A stretch of 64,000 nt of DNA from Flabesymbios commensalis. Lineage: Eukaryota; Annelida; Polychaeta; Terebellida; Flabelligeridae. Shown here one piece after another: positions 33,677 to 47,500 of the stretch (position 1 is the first letter of the stretch; each line of letters starts with the position of its first letter). The notes under the pieces were generated by a model. It had not been told where the DNA came from and ran no database searches. It worked only from the letters and a program-made list of their open reading frames with translations. The position numbers were made by a program, and so were the translations under genes. The stretch is from the NCBI GenBank assembly GCA_964017125.1, contig OZ024915.1, forward strand, positions 16,989,103 to 17,053,102, in the 5' to 3' direction.

Positions 33677-33783
33677 CCCAGCAAACACAAAACGCTGGCG
33701 CAATGTTGTTTCAATGTTGAGCCAACGTCGCAGACGGTGGGCCAACATTGAAACAACATTGGGCCAACGTTTTGTGTTTGTTA
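33677..33783. mobile_element. Family F palindrome, near-perfect copy
   Basis: CCCAGCAAACACAAAACGCTGG..GCCAACGTTTTGTGTTTGTTAG with centre CAACGTCGCAGACGGTGGGCC. Confidence 0.87.
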
Positions 33784-33828
33784 GAATATAACAAGAAAAG
33801 CAGTTGCAGTGTGTGTTATCACAGTGTC

Positions 33829-34074
33829 TTTACCCTTTGATCACCGGTCCCAATTATATTCCGTTTTTTATTCTCTTATCAGCAAATTAAAAACCAGCTT
33901 TCAAGCGTGTTAGAGATAAAACGTGACACCAATCAGCAATATTTCAAAGTCGTTGACCTTCATTTGACAAATCTGAATAATTTCCACTCACTTGAATTTG
34001 TGGATCGCGTCAGCGGAACACAACCTCAAGTGAGTGAAAATTCCAATTGAATAGCTTAGCGATGAAAGGGTTAA
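33829..34074 (-). mobile_element. TTAA foldback MITE, family D-like
   Basis: TTTACCCTTTGATCACCGG to GCGATGAAAGGGTTAA with a hairpin at 33987-34041 pairing CCACTCACTTGAATTTGTG and ACAACCTCAAGTGAGTG around GCGTCAGC. The internal sequence differs from other D copies (CTCTTATCAGCAAATTAAAAACC), so it may be a subfamily. Confidence 0.7.
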
Positions 34075-34623
34075 ACGCTTCATAAGTGCTAAATCGTTAA
34101 ATGCAGAAACTGAGACAAGCAAAATCTAGTGAAGGATGCACAGCTATAAAAATGATCCAAGTAAAAATGTTCATTTATGAATTAGTCCGCTATTGAAATC
34201 TGACCTATTTGTAATATCCTGATAAAAGTTCTATATTCACATCTGGTCGTATAGAGTGATCTACCACGGGGTTGCGTGAAATTATTTTAATCGGGTATTT
34301 GTTCATTTTGCATTGTATGCTACATTTAAATTAAAGATCAAACCACACTTCTCCAGACATATTGCTCTATTAACTGAATAACGGTCACAGCTCGGTACTT
34401 TGTGTGTCCCCAAAGTGTGGCTTAAGGTCAACAAAACACAATTACAGAAAATAACAACAACAAAAAGTAAATTTAATAGCATAGTTATAAAATACACATG
34501 AGTTATTAAGCATGTTAAGTAGAGTGGTTGTGCGGAAAACTCTTAGGGCAAAGCGATGAAAACATGCAAGGTGTAGCAGCCTATATTAACAATTTAAAAG
34601 TCAAATTATATTGTGTAAAATAT

Positions 34624-34753
34624 TGTATATATATATATTTCACCCGAGAAAATAAGTTATTATCGAAAACATGCTTATATATTATATATATATTATGCTT
34701 ATATATATATATATTTCACCCGAGAAAATAAGTTATTATCGAAAACATGCTTA
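34624..34753. repeat. Tandem duplication within an AT-rich tract
   Basis: TATATTTCACCCGAGAAAATAAGTTATTATCGAAAACATGCTTA.. (positions 34634-34678) is repeated at 34706-34752, separated by (TA)n sequence. No gene is seen. Confidence 0.85.
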
Positions 34754-35134
34754 TGTACACTTATCATCTATTGACAATATCACAGTCTTAAATTAGGTTG
34801 GAAATTTAAGTGGAATTGTGCTGGAGATTCATTTGGTATTATAATAAATACAACTTGATAGTACGTGTTCATGTGAAAATGTAAAAATGATTTACCACAA
34901 TAGTACATGTTATGTCTGAAAAACACCTTTGGTTATGTTTATAAACAATATTCAGATAACATTCGTTAAAATAAAACAATCACCTAATCATTGTCGGCAT
35001 AGCCTACATTCTCTGACAACAAGAACAGTAAATGTAAACGTGTATCACGTTGGATTGTAAGTATAAACAATAATTATTGCCCATCTTCCGTAAAAAATCA
35101 TTATATTAATCCTGAATGTGCCAAGTTATGGAAT

Positions 35135-35315
35135 TTTTTTTTACCCACCTGAAGACTTGTTTTGGTACCGCGACTCACACATTTAAGTAGGCGAAAATTA
35201 CTACTCATATCTGTTTAATTTGTAACAAAATGAATATTTGCAAATCATCAATAACAGTGATTTCATCGAATTACAAACGATTAATTATAGTCGTGCTTAG
35301 CGCCTAAAGGGTTAA
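35135..35315 (+). mobile_element. Family D MITE
   Basis: TTTTTACCCACCTGAAGACTTG..GTACCGCGACTCACACATTTAAGTAGG hairpin, TTTGTAACAAAATGAATATTTGCAAATC, then GCTTAGCGCCTAAAGGGTTAA. Its terminal TTAA is also the first TTAA of the family B copy that follows. Confidence 0.72.
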
Positions 35316-35560
35316 CCCTTTCAAGCCTGACTTTACCATTGTCATCTTCATCCACTACAAGCCGCGAATTGATGTCGCGATTCTCGACTTGCAGTGGATG
35401 AAGAAGACTTGAAGCTGGTGGCAAATGAAAAAAAATATTGTTGTTGCTAAAACAGTCCATGAAAATGTTCGTCCTAAAACCCTAATAGTTTAGGCAATCA
35501 AGTCATTATTCAGGGATGAAAAATGATGCTTTGGTGCATCCCGAGGGTTTAAAGGGTTAA
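35312..35560 (+). mobile_element. TTAA foldback MITE, family B, in the 3' UTR of the SLC18B1-like gene
   Basis: TTAACCCTTTCAAGCCTGAC to AAAGGGTTAA, hairpin at 35359-35402 with apex GATGTCGC. Its end lies only 28 bases past the stop codon of the SLC18B1-like gene, so most of the proximal 3' UTR is MITE sequence unless polyadenylation is earlier. Confidence 0.85.
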
Positions 35561-35588
35561 TGTTAAAACATTAAAACATGTCTTAGTG

Positions 35589-38500
35589 TCAGCATTCTAC
35601 ACTTCTTCTCGCTGATAAATGTGTTGGAGATGGTACACTGGCTTTTAAAAGTGGACTTCTTTCATTGGATTCTCCTTCTACATCAGCGCTGTGTTCATCC
35701 ATGCTGACAGAAGGACGATAACAGAAGCGAATTATAATCATGTAAGATGTTAACAGAAGTGCCTGTAAAATCAAAAGAAAATAGTTGAACTTTTAATTTA
35801 ACTCTTAAATCGTTGAAGTATAGAATAGATGTTTTACCCAATTGAAATCTTGTCTCGCTACCGTGACCCACCAATCCTAGTGAGTAAATATACTAAACTA
35901 TATAGTAGTACAATTTGAATCAGCCTATCAAAATTAATGTCTCACTCAAATCATCTTGTTATTTTAACAATAGTCATTTCGAAGAAAATAATAAAACCCG
36001 TCGAAACAAAGATGTTTTAAGTTTTCAAGTTAATATATTTTTATATAAATCAAGAGAACAAAGTGGTTTGTTTTAATTTGAAACTTCATATATGTCTTAG
36101 TTAGCTCTTTCCGCTTCATTTGAATACTTATGTTATGTGTCTTCGGCCATTGCACATTTTTAATTTTATCATTGATCTTTACACATTTTTAGACTTCAGA
36201 ATCTGACGTCTATAAATCTAATGTCTAAGGACGGTCCCCGCACTGTAAGGGTTAAGATTTATTAATCATATTATATTACTCTTAGATATTTTAATGAAGT
36301 AGGATATATTTTAATTTCCTTCAGGGTGGCAATAATAAAAATATAATGATATTTACAGGCTAGGTGAACTGTAAAGATATTATTGAACTTAAGCGGTGTA
36401 GGCCTACTGCTACTTACACAAGCTAAAATGATTGCCGATATTATGACACATGCCCACTGAAAGCCGAGTTTGTCATTAAGGTATCCACCACCAAGTGGTC
36501 CGATAAAAGCCCTGAAACAATAAAAAGCCATTTTAAACACGAACCAATGTCGAATAAAGTACATACACAATATATTATTACGTAGTACCTGGAATGGAAG
36601 TTAAATTCAGAGTCAATTTAACAAGGGCCCACCAGGCCTCAGCCTCTAATCATCGTTTAAAAGGGAACATCATCTGAAAATAACTTTAAACTTTAACTTT
36701 AAAATATTGACTCCACTATATCTCATGACCATTTATTTCAAAGTCATGCTCGGTATATCTCCAGATATTATAGATAATAATGTTCACAAGTCGGCCATTT
36801 TGAATTTGATCGAGTTGAAATTTCTCAGGGCATCCCTCCCTGAAGCCGCATTTTGTTTTATAGCAATGGTCTAGCTAACTTGTATGGTTTTCAAGATATT
36901 AACCGTTACACATGTTAAAGTCAATAATGGCCGCAAGCCGGCAATTTTGAATTTTATCCAGTTGAAATTTTTCTAGGCATATTGATTACAGAAACCGCAC
37001 ATTCTGCTTTATAGTAATGGTCTTGGCACGGTTTCCAAGATAATACGCATATTAAAGTTAATGTTGGCCACAAGTCGGCCACTTTGGCGGTTAAGACATC
37101 GTTTTTGATTGATGCACACTAATTTCTGAGTTCAACAGAGCTATTGGTGAAATTGATATAGTGGCATAAATTTTGGAGCGGTACATGAAAATTGTTGAGT
37201 GAATCGCGGTAACGAGAGAATTTGCCGATCGGAAAAATCAAGGTCATAGAGGTTACAATTGTGTCCATTCTCTCTCTGTAACCAGGCACCAGTTTTGGCA
37301 GCAACTGCCCATTTTGAGCAGTTGTATTGTTAAAACAAATGTGGTTTTATAAACACGCTTGTGGCAGTTTAGCACCTTCTAACTCCAAGGTGACGATACG
37401 TAATACACTTGGGTATTTTATATAACAGTAATTAGGATTCACTATGAGGTGAGAATTGCGGTAGCAATTCGCAAATGAGTAAATGAAAAATCAATAAATT
37501 TCCGAGTAAAGCAACTGGATCATTATGCTTCACTAAACCAGAGTATAATTCTTTGCATTGAGGCGAATTCCACTCTTGTCGACGTTGACCAGTCAGGTAT
37601 CACTGCATTGTGCGCCCCAATGTTTACTCAGCGAATCATGATGACCCATTTACTTCAACTTTAGGTTTATCTGTTTCTGTTTCTGTCATATACACTATAT
37701 TCCATCTAACCATATGGACCGATATTTTGTGTCTGTGGCTTCTGAGAGCACATCAGATGGTTCTACGTTTTAAAAAATTCAGAGAAAAAACAAAATTCAT
37801 GGAAAGCTTAAGTTTTTTTCATATTTGCGTCACTGAAGTTAAAGGATGTTATAAAGAGTTAAAACATTATTACTACTCACCCAAACGCGAAGAATGAATT
37901 AAACACTCCTGAGATTAATCCATAAGTCTCTAAGCTGTCAGGATAACCATTAGCTCTGTGACAAACATAACAACAACACTATTAAATATTTTCACTATGT
38001 AAACCGTTTTCGTTCTAATAAACGGGCTATGACATTTTTGTATTTGGACTAAATAATGATGTCCTCTTGCCTCCTTAACACATAACTCTAGCAATTAGTT
38101 TCCCTGCCGTTTTATCAGCACTTGTGTAAAGGGGGTAACCAGTAATTAATATACCAGGATAGGTTACACGTTGTGACTTAAATTGAACAAGTTGTGGATC
38201 GCGACGTTTGTTACCTACGATTGAAAGGTGTTTCATTATTATTAAAAAGAGTTCACATCTTTTTTATTAATTTTATTTGGTTTGAAACTGGCTTTGCTTT
38301 TAAAAGTATACGTATACGGTCTCAGGCCGACAAGGGTTAAGATCAGTGGTACATACGTCATTTTGGTGGATAAAATGTGATATATTGCATTAAATCTGTA
38401 GTTATTTCCCACAATTGCCCCACCTTGATCAAAAAAAACGTTGTTTATTTTTCGTGTGGTATAAAAATACAAGCATTGTTCAATGAATAAGGTGTTCGCC

Positions 38501-41500
38501 TGAAGGCCTACATTTATTTATTGGACGAGTGCTGTATTTTCTCATATCGCACCAGTTGTGGATATAGAGGGGGATCAGGTGGGGACTGATTCCCTTTTTT
38601 TAAAATTAAATTGAATTAACATCGATCAAATTTGCCAAAATATCGGTGTCTGACACTTAAAAATTATTAGGGAGTGATTCTCAGAAAAATAATTGACTGA
38701 CAACTAAATGTATAATTTTTTAATCATACCCCCCCCCCTTTTTTTAAATTCTGTATCCGCCCTCGCACTCAAATGAACACTGTGTGCATATCTTGGCCAT
38801 CGTCACGATGGCCAAGATATGCACACAGTGTTCATTTGAGTGCGAGGGGAGGGGGGGGGGGGACGTTTTCTTACCGTGCAGCTTGTGTGAGAACCTGGAA
38901 CGCGGCCACCAGAGAGCCAATGCCTAATCCAAGACCGCACAGACACACGATTACCATCCACATCTCCTGCCTGAAAAATAACAAAATACACATGCTAATA
39001 CGTAACCCTTATAGTGCACAAATACTTTGATATAGAACCCCCCCCCCCCCCACCCCACTGATCATTGGACCTGTTCAATTTAATCCCGCGGGGAGCATAC
39101 AGTCCTGCTGCCATTTTGGCGCATTGAACTTATCGTGCACATTATCATCTATTATACTCATTTACACCTCAGTCAGGTTAAGCATATGAGGGTAAAGTGT
39201 CTTGCCAAAGGACACAAACATCGAAACAAACGTTGTGAAAAGAGAAACATGACTTATTTCTCCGGAAACCTGCTACAAGTGGGCTTTGAAACCACACGAC
39301 AGGCAACGGCAATTGCAAAGCACCACGCCATGTCCTTTCTACTCTAAAGACTAAAAGGTTGGACGCCTTACCTCTTTTCGTTTCATGTACGCCCATCATT
39401 ATTATTTATTCTTTTGCACTGCGGGGATCAACTATTAAAGCCGCAGTTAACAGCGTACAATTCGAATGTCGCATACAACCTTCAAAATATGCTGCTTGAA
39501 ATGATAATCAAACAGATTAAAAAAAATTATAATTGTGATTGGTGCGTATAGGGTCTAACCCTTTCAAGCCTGAATTTACCATTGTCATCTTCATCCACTA
39601 CAAGCCGCGAATTGCTGTCGCAATTCTCGACTTGTAGTGGATGAAGATGATTTGATGTGGTTGAAAAAGTAAAGGAAATTGCCATGTATTGGTAAACCAG
39701 TTTCATGGTAATATTCATTCTAAAACCCTTTGTTGTAGGACAATTATGTCTGTTTTCGGGGATGTAAAATGATGTTTTAATGCATCGTGAGGGCTTAAAG
39801 GTTTAAGATACAACTTAACAAACACGAGACGCTGATCCAATGCTGGACTAATGTTGGGACATCGTCAAAGATGGTGGGCCGACCTTGAAGCAAAATTGGC
39901 TTAACGTCTTGTGTTTAATGACAACCCAGCGTAGAGGTTGACCCGATGCTGGACCAATGTAACAAAGTGTCGCAGGCGGTGGCAACATTAGTCGGACCAA
40001 GTCTAGATTTGTTTTTCCCCCGACCAATCGAAGAGTGGTTCAGCTTGTCACATGGGTGACATAACGAGATCGGCCAATCGCTTCAACACCACGCTGGCCA
40101 ATTAGTTCCACCTCGGGCCAACCCCAGCAAACACGATTCATTTAGCTGTCTGCGACGCTGGGCCAACATTGGCGAGATTAATCGTGTTTGCTGGGAACGT
40201 TCCGTGCTTGCCGGGAACAATAAAAACATCAGTATAGGGGTTGTATCTTACTGAGATTTTTTATGTTGCATTATCACAGGAAAAACTTACCCAAACGGTA
40301 AGAAAGGCGCTGGGCCCATAAAGAAAAATCCCACACAGGCAATAAGGTAGCCTATAACTATACTCCTCTGACTCCAATGGGGCTGCAACATAAAATGCCA
40401 GAATAATGTAACCTTCATAAATCAATTTAATTATTATTGTTGCTATATTCATACTTCCTTATTCGTCCATATTATACGGTCAATAGCATTTTTACATATA
40501 TCATACTGTATTGCATATTATTATACATAGTAGCAATTGCCATAAAAGACAGTGTTCTTACTTTAGCGTCAGTCAGACCGCCCCAGAATGGAGCAGCAAA
40601 AGCATAAATCCCCGGACCAACCATGAACACAACTCCCATCATGACTGGTGAAAGTCCGTACTGTAAAAAACATAATCAATCATTATGATAAGCATTTTTT
40701 AATCGTTCTGCCAGCCATTCATATTCACGCATATTGTATAGTAATACAATTATTCTGACAGAAAGGAAAATAAATTTAGTTGCATGGAAACGAGCATTTG
40801 AATAAAAACTTGACAACAAATGGTAAAATATGTGTATATTCATGTATAACGCAACAGAATTATCATGGGAATAGTGTTTTAGATCATTTTTGGCAGCTTC
40901 AATTGGGTGAATTGCAGGGACCAACTTTAGAATCTGAAAAAGCCCATCGGTCTCCATGGCTTATACAATATTTCAGCGTTTGAAGTGTATTAAACTAACA
41001 TCGTGCTAGCTAGCTTCTCAAAAGTCCACAATGTCCTAAGATATGAGCACCATCCGTATTGATGGGTGGGTTCCCAGAAAATACGAGGCGTCGACCCAGT
41101 GTTGGCATGATGTTGGGCCAGCGTTGTCTGACGAATACCAGTGTTACAAAAGTAAATTCATAACGATATGCCAAATCTAATAAGCTAAATACAAACGCAT
41201 ATAGGCTGAGCATAATGGCGAGGAAGAGGTGGGGTCGGGTCAGGGGAGTCGTGACCGGGAGTCGTGAATACCCCCTTTTCCAAAACTAAATTGCCTCAAC
41301 ATCAATCAAAATTGCCAAAATATCTAATATTTAACACTCAAAATTCATTAACGTAGAGACTCAAGCTGAGGCACTACCCTAGTAAATTTATAGGCCTATT
41401 GTCAAGCTCCCATATTTATTAACTCTTTTCAATTGGACCCTACTTTTTTCTAAATTCTGAAGTACACCAAACATATTTTATTGTGGTAATTCCTCATTTC

Positions 41501-44500
41501 CCAGCCATTCGTATTGAGGGTGTAGGTGGATGGTCAAATCCAATACGAGCGTTGTTGGTATTTTGGGATATTGTGATCTTATGTGTAGTGTAGTGTAGTA
41601 GGCCTAATCTTACTTTTGCGAACTCCAAAGAGAGCGTGATATCGGTGAAGCCTATAGCTGCGGACCCCGCCGACAGATGGAGTCCTATTATAAAAATAAT
41701 GGGGATCTTCAGCATGGTCAGAACAGAGCCCTTGGCAGGAGTTCCAACATCTGAAAAATGAATGTCATCAAATATACCTCTGTTAGCCTCTGGACTATGA
41801 AGTCCAGAGAGTAATACTTTACATGAAAGTGTGCACACGAAACGGTTCGTAGGCCCTTTATTATATAAATGTGTCAATTCTATAAAAAGGTTAAATTAAA
41901 GAATTGAAATTTGTAATTACTTCAAGGTGAGTTCATTACCGCGATCTTCAACTTCAGGTGACTAAAAATGACTTATGTAGATAATCTAAGTCACAATGCT
42001 TCTCAATGTCAATTTAATATAATTCCCATTTCATTTTAAGTATCACACACGTGTTAACCCTTTCAGCGCGGATTAAAAAAAACAACTACAGTCGTGTTTA
42101 GCCCTTAACCCTTTCAGCGCGGGGATCGTCTTTAGACGTCAGAATCTGACGTCTACAGACGTCAGATTCTGACGTATAAAGACAGTCCCTGCACTGAATG
42201 AATTAAAATATTTATAATGGATGTAGACCCATAACGTAGGTATTCAAAGGAATCGGAAAGAGACAACTAAGACATCTATGATGATTTCAAATTGAAAAAA
42301 AACCTTTGGTCTCCATGGTTTATGCAAAAATATCTCAGCGTTGTAAGGGTTAATAAAACATAGGGACTGCCATTGTCGAAATCAGCTCCAGCAAACACGA
42401 GAGCGACATTTACCCCATGCTGGAGTAATGTTGGCCTACCGTCTTCAACGCTGGCCCAACAGTAACTCAAACTTGATTCGATGTCTCGTGTCTGCTGGGT
42501 ATTTGTAGTGGGGCACGAATACAAACGATCTGCTGATGTGATGGTAAAAAACGGTCTAGTTTTCAAAGTTATCAAGCTCAATACATGTATTAACACTTAA
42601 ACAATATATCATCAAATGAGGCAATAGATTTTTTTACCAGTGAAGTTGTACCTCGCTATCGCGATACACCACATCAATAAGTAACCATTACCATTTTTTG
42701 TTGTTAAATTTTGGTTAGGATATTTTGCATTGTTACGGCTAAACACATATTTTAACTCCATGCTGTGAACGCTATTTGATGTTGCAGTTTTGTAAATACG
42801 TGAAGAACATGTCAATGGTTAAATATCCCTATATAATAATGATACAACAATAATATGATAATTTGTTTAACAGGCAATAAAAAGATTTACGTCTGATTTG
42901 TATCAAATAAATTATTTTTAATTATTCGAGCCTGTAAATTAAGGTAGCTATATACCTGGCAATGATATAACCATACTGCAAAAAATCATTAATGCAATGT
43001 ATTTATTGAGGATGTTGCCATACTCACTGTCAAATCTTGGAAGTAAAAATATACTAATGAGATCAATGAGAATAATAAATCCACCCATGGAAAAGAATGG
43101 TAAGCCAAAACCACCAAGCTGTATAATAAATGTACAATCAACATGAAAGAAACTTATGGCATAACTAACCAAAGGGACATCATGGCCATGTACCAGTATC
43201 ATTTATGCTGTTGAATGTTTCCTCGTCCATTTTTTTAATTCACAATTCTTATTTATCACTTTGTAAAAAGTCAGGAATTAGAAGTGGGAAGCCAAAAGTG
43301 ACGATGCATACATTAAATACCCAACTGTTCGTTATATTAATTGTTGCAAGCTAGAAAACATGTACCTATTAAACAACTGAACGCTCTGAGCAGCTTTTGC
43401 TGGAAAGTCAAACAAATTACTTGTTGTGCGTATTGTAAACAGACAGAGTGTAGGCCTATATCTGGTGGTATGTGCATAGAACAATTCCCTAGTTTGCACA
43501 CACAGCGGAAACTTTAAAATCTTTATTTTACATTTTTTACTTGGCTCACCTCAAACAGTGCCCCTCCAATGGGTGGTCCTATCATCATGCCAAGTCCGTT
43601 AAAAACCTCTAAAATACCCTAAATAAATAAAACAAAAACAGTTTGTTTATCTCAAGATTATTATTGGCATAATGCACAAAACATTTTGTAACATTTGTAC
43701 AACGTCGGCACAACGTCTTCGACGTTGGTCCAACATTGTACAAATGTTATAAAAATGTTTTGTGTTTACTAAGTAGCCCTCCTGTCATTACATATAATAC
43801 CACTCTTCACAAAAAACACGAGACGCCGATCCAGTGTTAATTCAATGTTGGCCCAGAGTCGAAGACGATGGGCCAACATTAAATCAACATTGGTTCAGTG
43901 TCTCGTGTTTGTTGGGTTGCTTATAATTATTATGCCTTTATGTCTTTGTTGACTTTTCTCCACTCATTGACATTGGCCTACTAGTCTTCTCAATATCGTA
44001 ATGTTATCCATACTGTCGACAGAATGAGAATTGACCGGTTTCTGTAGCTCCAATTTAAAGTTGAGTACAGAATTGAGTATTTTTTGTAATTAATACATTC
44101 ATGTTTCTACTAAACGCTTTAGATGGGCACAGTAATGCGAAGAACATATCAAAACGTGTCAAATGTTATATATTTGTTGGTCATTACGGATGACATTACA
44201 TATAGAAAATATAATGTGTTTTTTTTAACATTCAATTATTGACTAAGAAACGAATTGAAAATGTCAGTGCATCTGAGAGAGTATTTGTACTTGAAATGCC
44301 ATGTATAGTTATTTAGACAATCCCTGTATTATGGCAATAGACACATGTTTTTCAATAATTTTTTGTCATGTAACAGATTTAAATTTAGTGTAAATGGAGG
44401 AGAATAATAAATATAAGCCTCAAGTTGACATGTGACTAATATAGTGTCCTTATTGGGCTAAATATATGGCGCTGACCCTTTCAATTATAGACATACCGTC

Positions 44501-47500
44501 GGACGGTCCGACGGGTTAAAAGAGGGTCACATGGGTCCTACAAATTATGGATTCTTCCCACTTCACTTTTTACCTATTTTTTGGCCTCACTATTCACTTT
44601 TTATAAGGGAAAAATGTTTTCACTCCATTATTTATAAGAGATTGGCTTCATTTTTGATAAGATTTCCGTCTCAGTTTTTACATTTATAATTGCTTAGGAC
44701 AATTCAATGGGAAGTTTGTCTATGAAAACCAAGTCCCACGTACATTAACTAGTCTGATAGCCTACTAGCTATAAAAAAACGAATATCGACGCCAGTATAT
44801 TATACTGACGTCGATATAAGGTTTTATAGCTAGTAGGCCTACGCTTCGTTTATTTACACAAGCTATAATGTTTTGGCTTCGTTTTTTTTACACTATTTAG
44901 AAACTGCAATCCTCGATCTTCGGCCCCTAAGAGCAGGCGCTTCGCAGTTCGTTCGATTTGTTTTTCAACCCATAAAACATACCAGTAACCCCCCTTTGTT
45001 TCGAAGGCGTGATGCAAAAAAACGGGGATATTTCGCTAGGAACAAGCATACTGTAACGAATGGATTGAGTGCAGTTATGTTATAATGACAGTTTTTTCCA
45101 TTTTGAAATGGTCCCCCACGAGACTCGAGACGTTGAGCCAATGTTGTTTTATTGTTGGCCCATCGTGTTCGATGCTGGACAACATTACACCAACATTGGT
45201 TCAACGTCTCGAGTTTACTGGTTAACCCTTATCCCACTAAGGTAATTTATTTAAACTTTTACCTACTTGAAATTGTATCTCACTACCGCGACCCTACAAA
45301 CATTTGTAAATCCTGATGTTCAAACACTCATTTTGTTTCCAATATCAGTGATTTGATCGACTAATAAAACAGGTTGAAAACGACAATAGTCTACAGACAT
45401 CAGATTCTGACGTCTAAAGTCGATCACCGCACTGTAAGAGTAAAAATATTTATAATGGCGACTAGACCCATAGGTATTCAGAAAGAGCTAACTAAGACAT
45501 TTATGATGATTTAAAAATGAAAAATACCCTTTGGCTTCCAATGTTTTCATGAGAAAATCAGCGCTTTAAGGGTTAAGACAATAATACTCACGAACATTGT
45601 GGCGACGTTATCGGGGAATGTGTACGCCATCATGGCAAAGTTAGCCGTACCATAGGCAGCCGCCCCCAGGCCCTCAGTCATGCGTACAGCAAAACACATC
45701 ACCGTATAGATTATACCTGGTGGACAATGATCCAAGAAACTGAAACAAAAGCACATTCGACAATAGCCATGAGAGCTGTTGATTGATTAGCAACATGCAG
45801 AACAAATTTGAGCAGGATTACGGATACATGATTTTTTTGAAGTAATCGCACCCACAAGTTAATATTAACGACGCAAAATGCGATAAATCGGTCATTTCGA
45901 TATAGCTTTTCAGCCATTTGTCCGAGAACTGCTTGATAACAACATGCAGAACAAATTTTAGCAGGATACATAAAAAACTTGGCAAGTTATCGTGCCCACA
46001 AGTAAATGTTAATGCCGATGTCGAAACCGACGACACCGAACTTCAATTGCAATAGCCTACCTTTTTAGATCGTATTTATACGTTAAAATCTTTAGTCTTT
46101 AGATGTCAGATTCGATCCCCGCACTGTATTTCTAATGGCCGTAGATGAATATTTCAGTGTAGTAAGGGTTTTAATTAGGAATTAAAAAGCGAGCTAAAAA
46201 AGTCCAGCATATCTATAGGTGTCATGTAAAAACACGAGGTGAGTGAATCATCAGATTTTAAGATTGTAATTCATCACTAAAAGTTACAATAATTCATCAC
46301 TAAAAATTAAACGAAATGAGGGATATCGGACCTTGAACAGTTATACGTTTATCTAGTTTTAAACAGGTAATTGTGAGTAGGCCTACATCCCCCAGAAAAC
46401 TCACCCAAATAAAATAGAAGTACATCCGACCACCATGATACCCGTGTTGTACATAAACTTGGCGCCTATTTTCGTAAGCTGAGTAGAAAAAGGATATATA
46501 TATATAATAAAAACAAAACAACTTTCAACCGGTGAATAAACAAGAGGCCCAGGGGCCTTGACGTTTGTCAACAGCATTGCAAAAAATCAGCTATAAATGT
46601 GTCAGGGTGTATATCTATACTCTAAAATGCATTATCATGAAAAGATGTATATCCTTTATATCGGTAATTGACATTTATATTATTATGTTCGGTTCCCATA
46701 ATACATTTCGCTGATTTTACACACGTTCTGAAGCACTGCACCTAATGAAATATGCTTGACAAAGAATCATTTCACAGGACTACAATGTTAATATTACAAA
46801 AGAGCAATTATTACTTCTTCTGGGACTTTTATAATGCCCCAGTTAGCAAGGAATTTTCACGAAATCTTTAATTTTCAATTTTAATTCTTCTGTCTAAAAT
46901 AGGCCTAACATAGTTGTAAATTATCAGCTTGTAATACTTTTTACTCAGCCATGAAATATACAGTAGCCCTAATCCATCATTATCACATGTGGACGTAATG
47001 CACTTTCACTGCACCCTCTTACGTAATGCCAATTATGGAAATCACAATACACACAGTAGACCTAAGGATAAAGACCCATGAAGGCTTTCTCAACTCACAC
47101 GATCTTTGCTGAAATGTTGCTGTAATGTTGTCAGGCCAACGTTGAGTCAGGTGTTAGTTGGCTGTATCAAATGCTATGAAATGAAATAAATGGGGTTATA
47201 CACCACATTTGTACACATATAGGCTAAACTGGGTAAGGAGAACCTGAGGATGGTGAGATGAATGAGGTGTCACTGCCCTCCAGACACAGGATTCGAAATT
47301 GAGCCCTGTTGGTCTACAGCCGAGCACAGTAACTCTCGGTCACGGAGGCTGCCCACAATATTCAATATTTACAATTGAACAGGGAGGAAACATTTTGTTT
47401 CTTTGAAACTTGAATGCAAGAGCAGGAGACGAATCCGCGATCTCTGACTTTCCTAGCAGGCCCCGCCCTTCGGTATTGTTATTACATATATACAAACACA

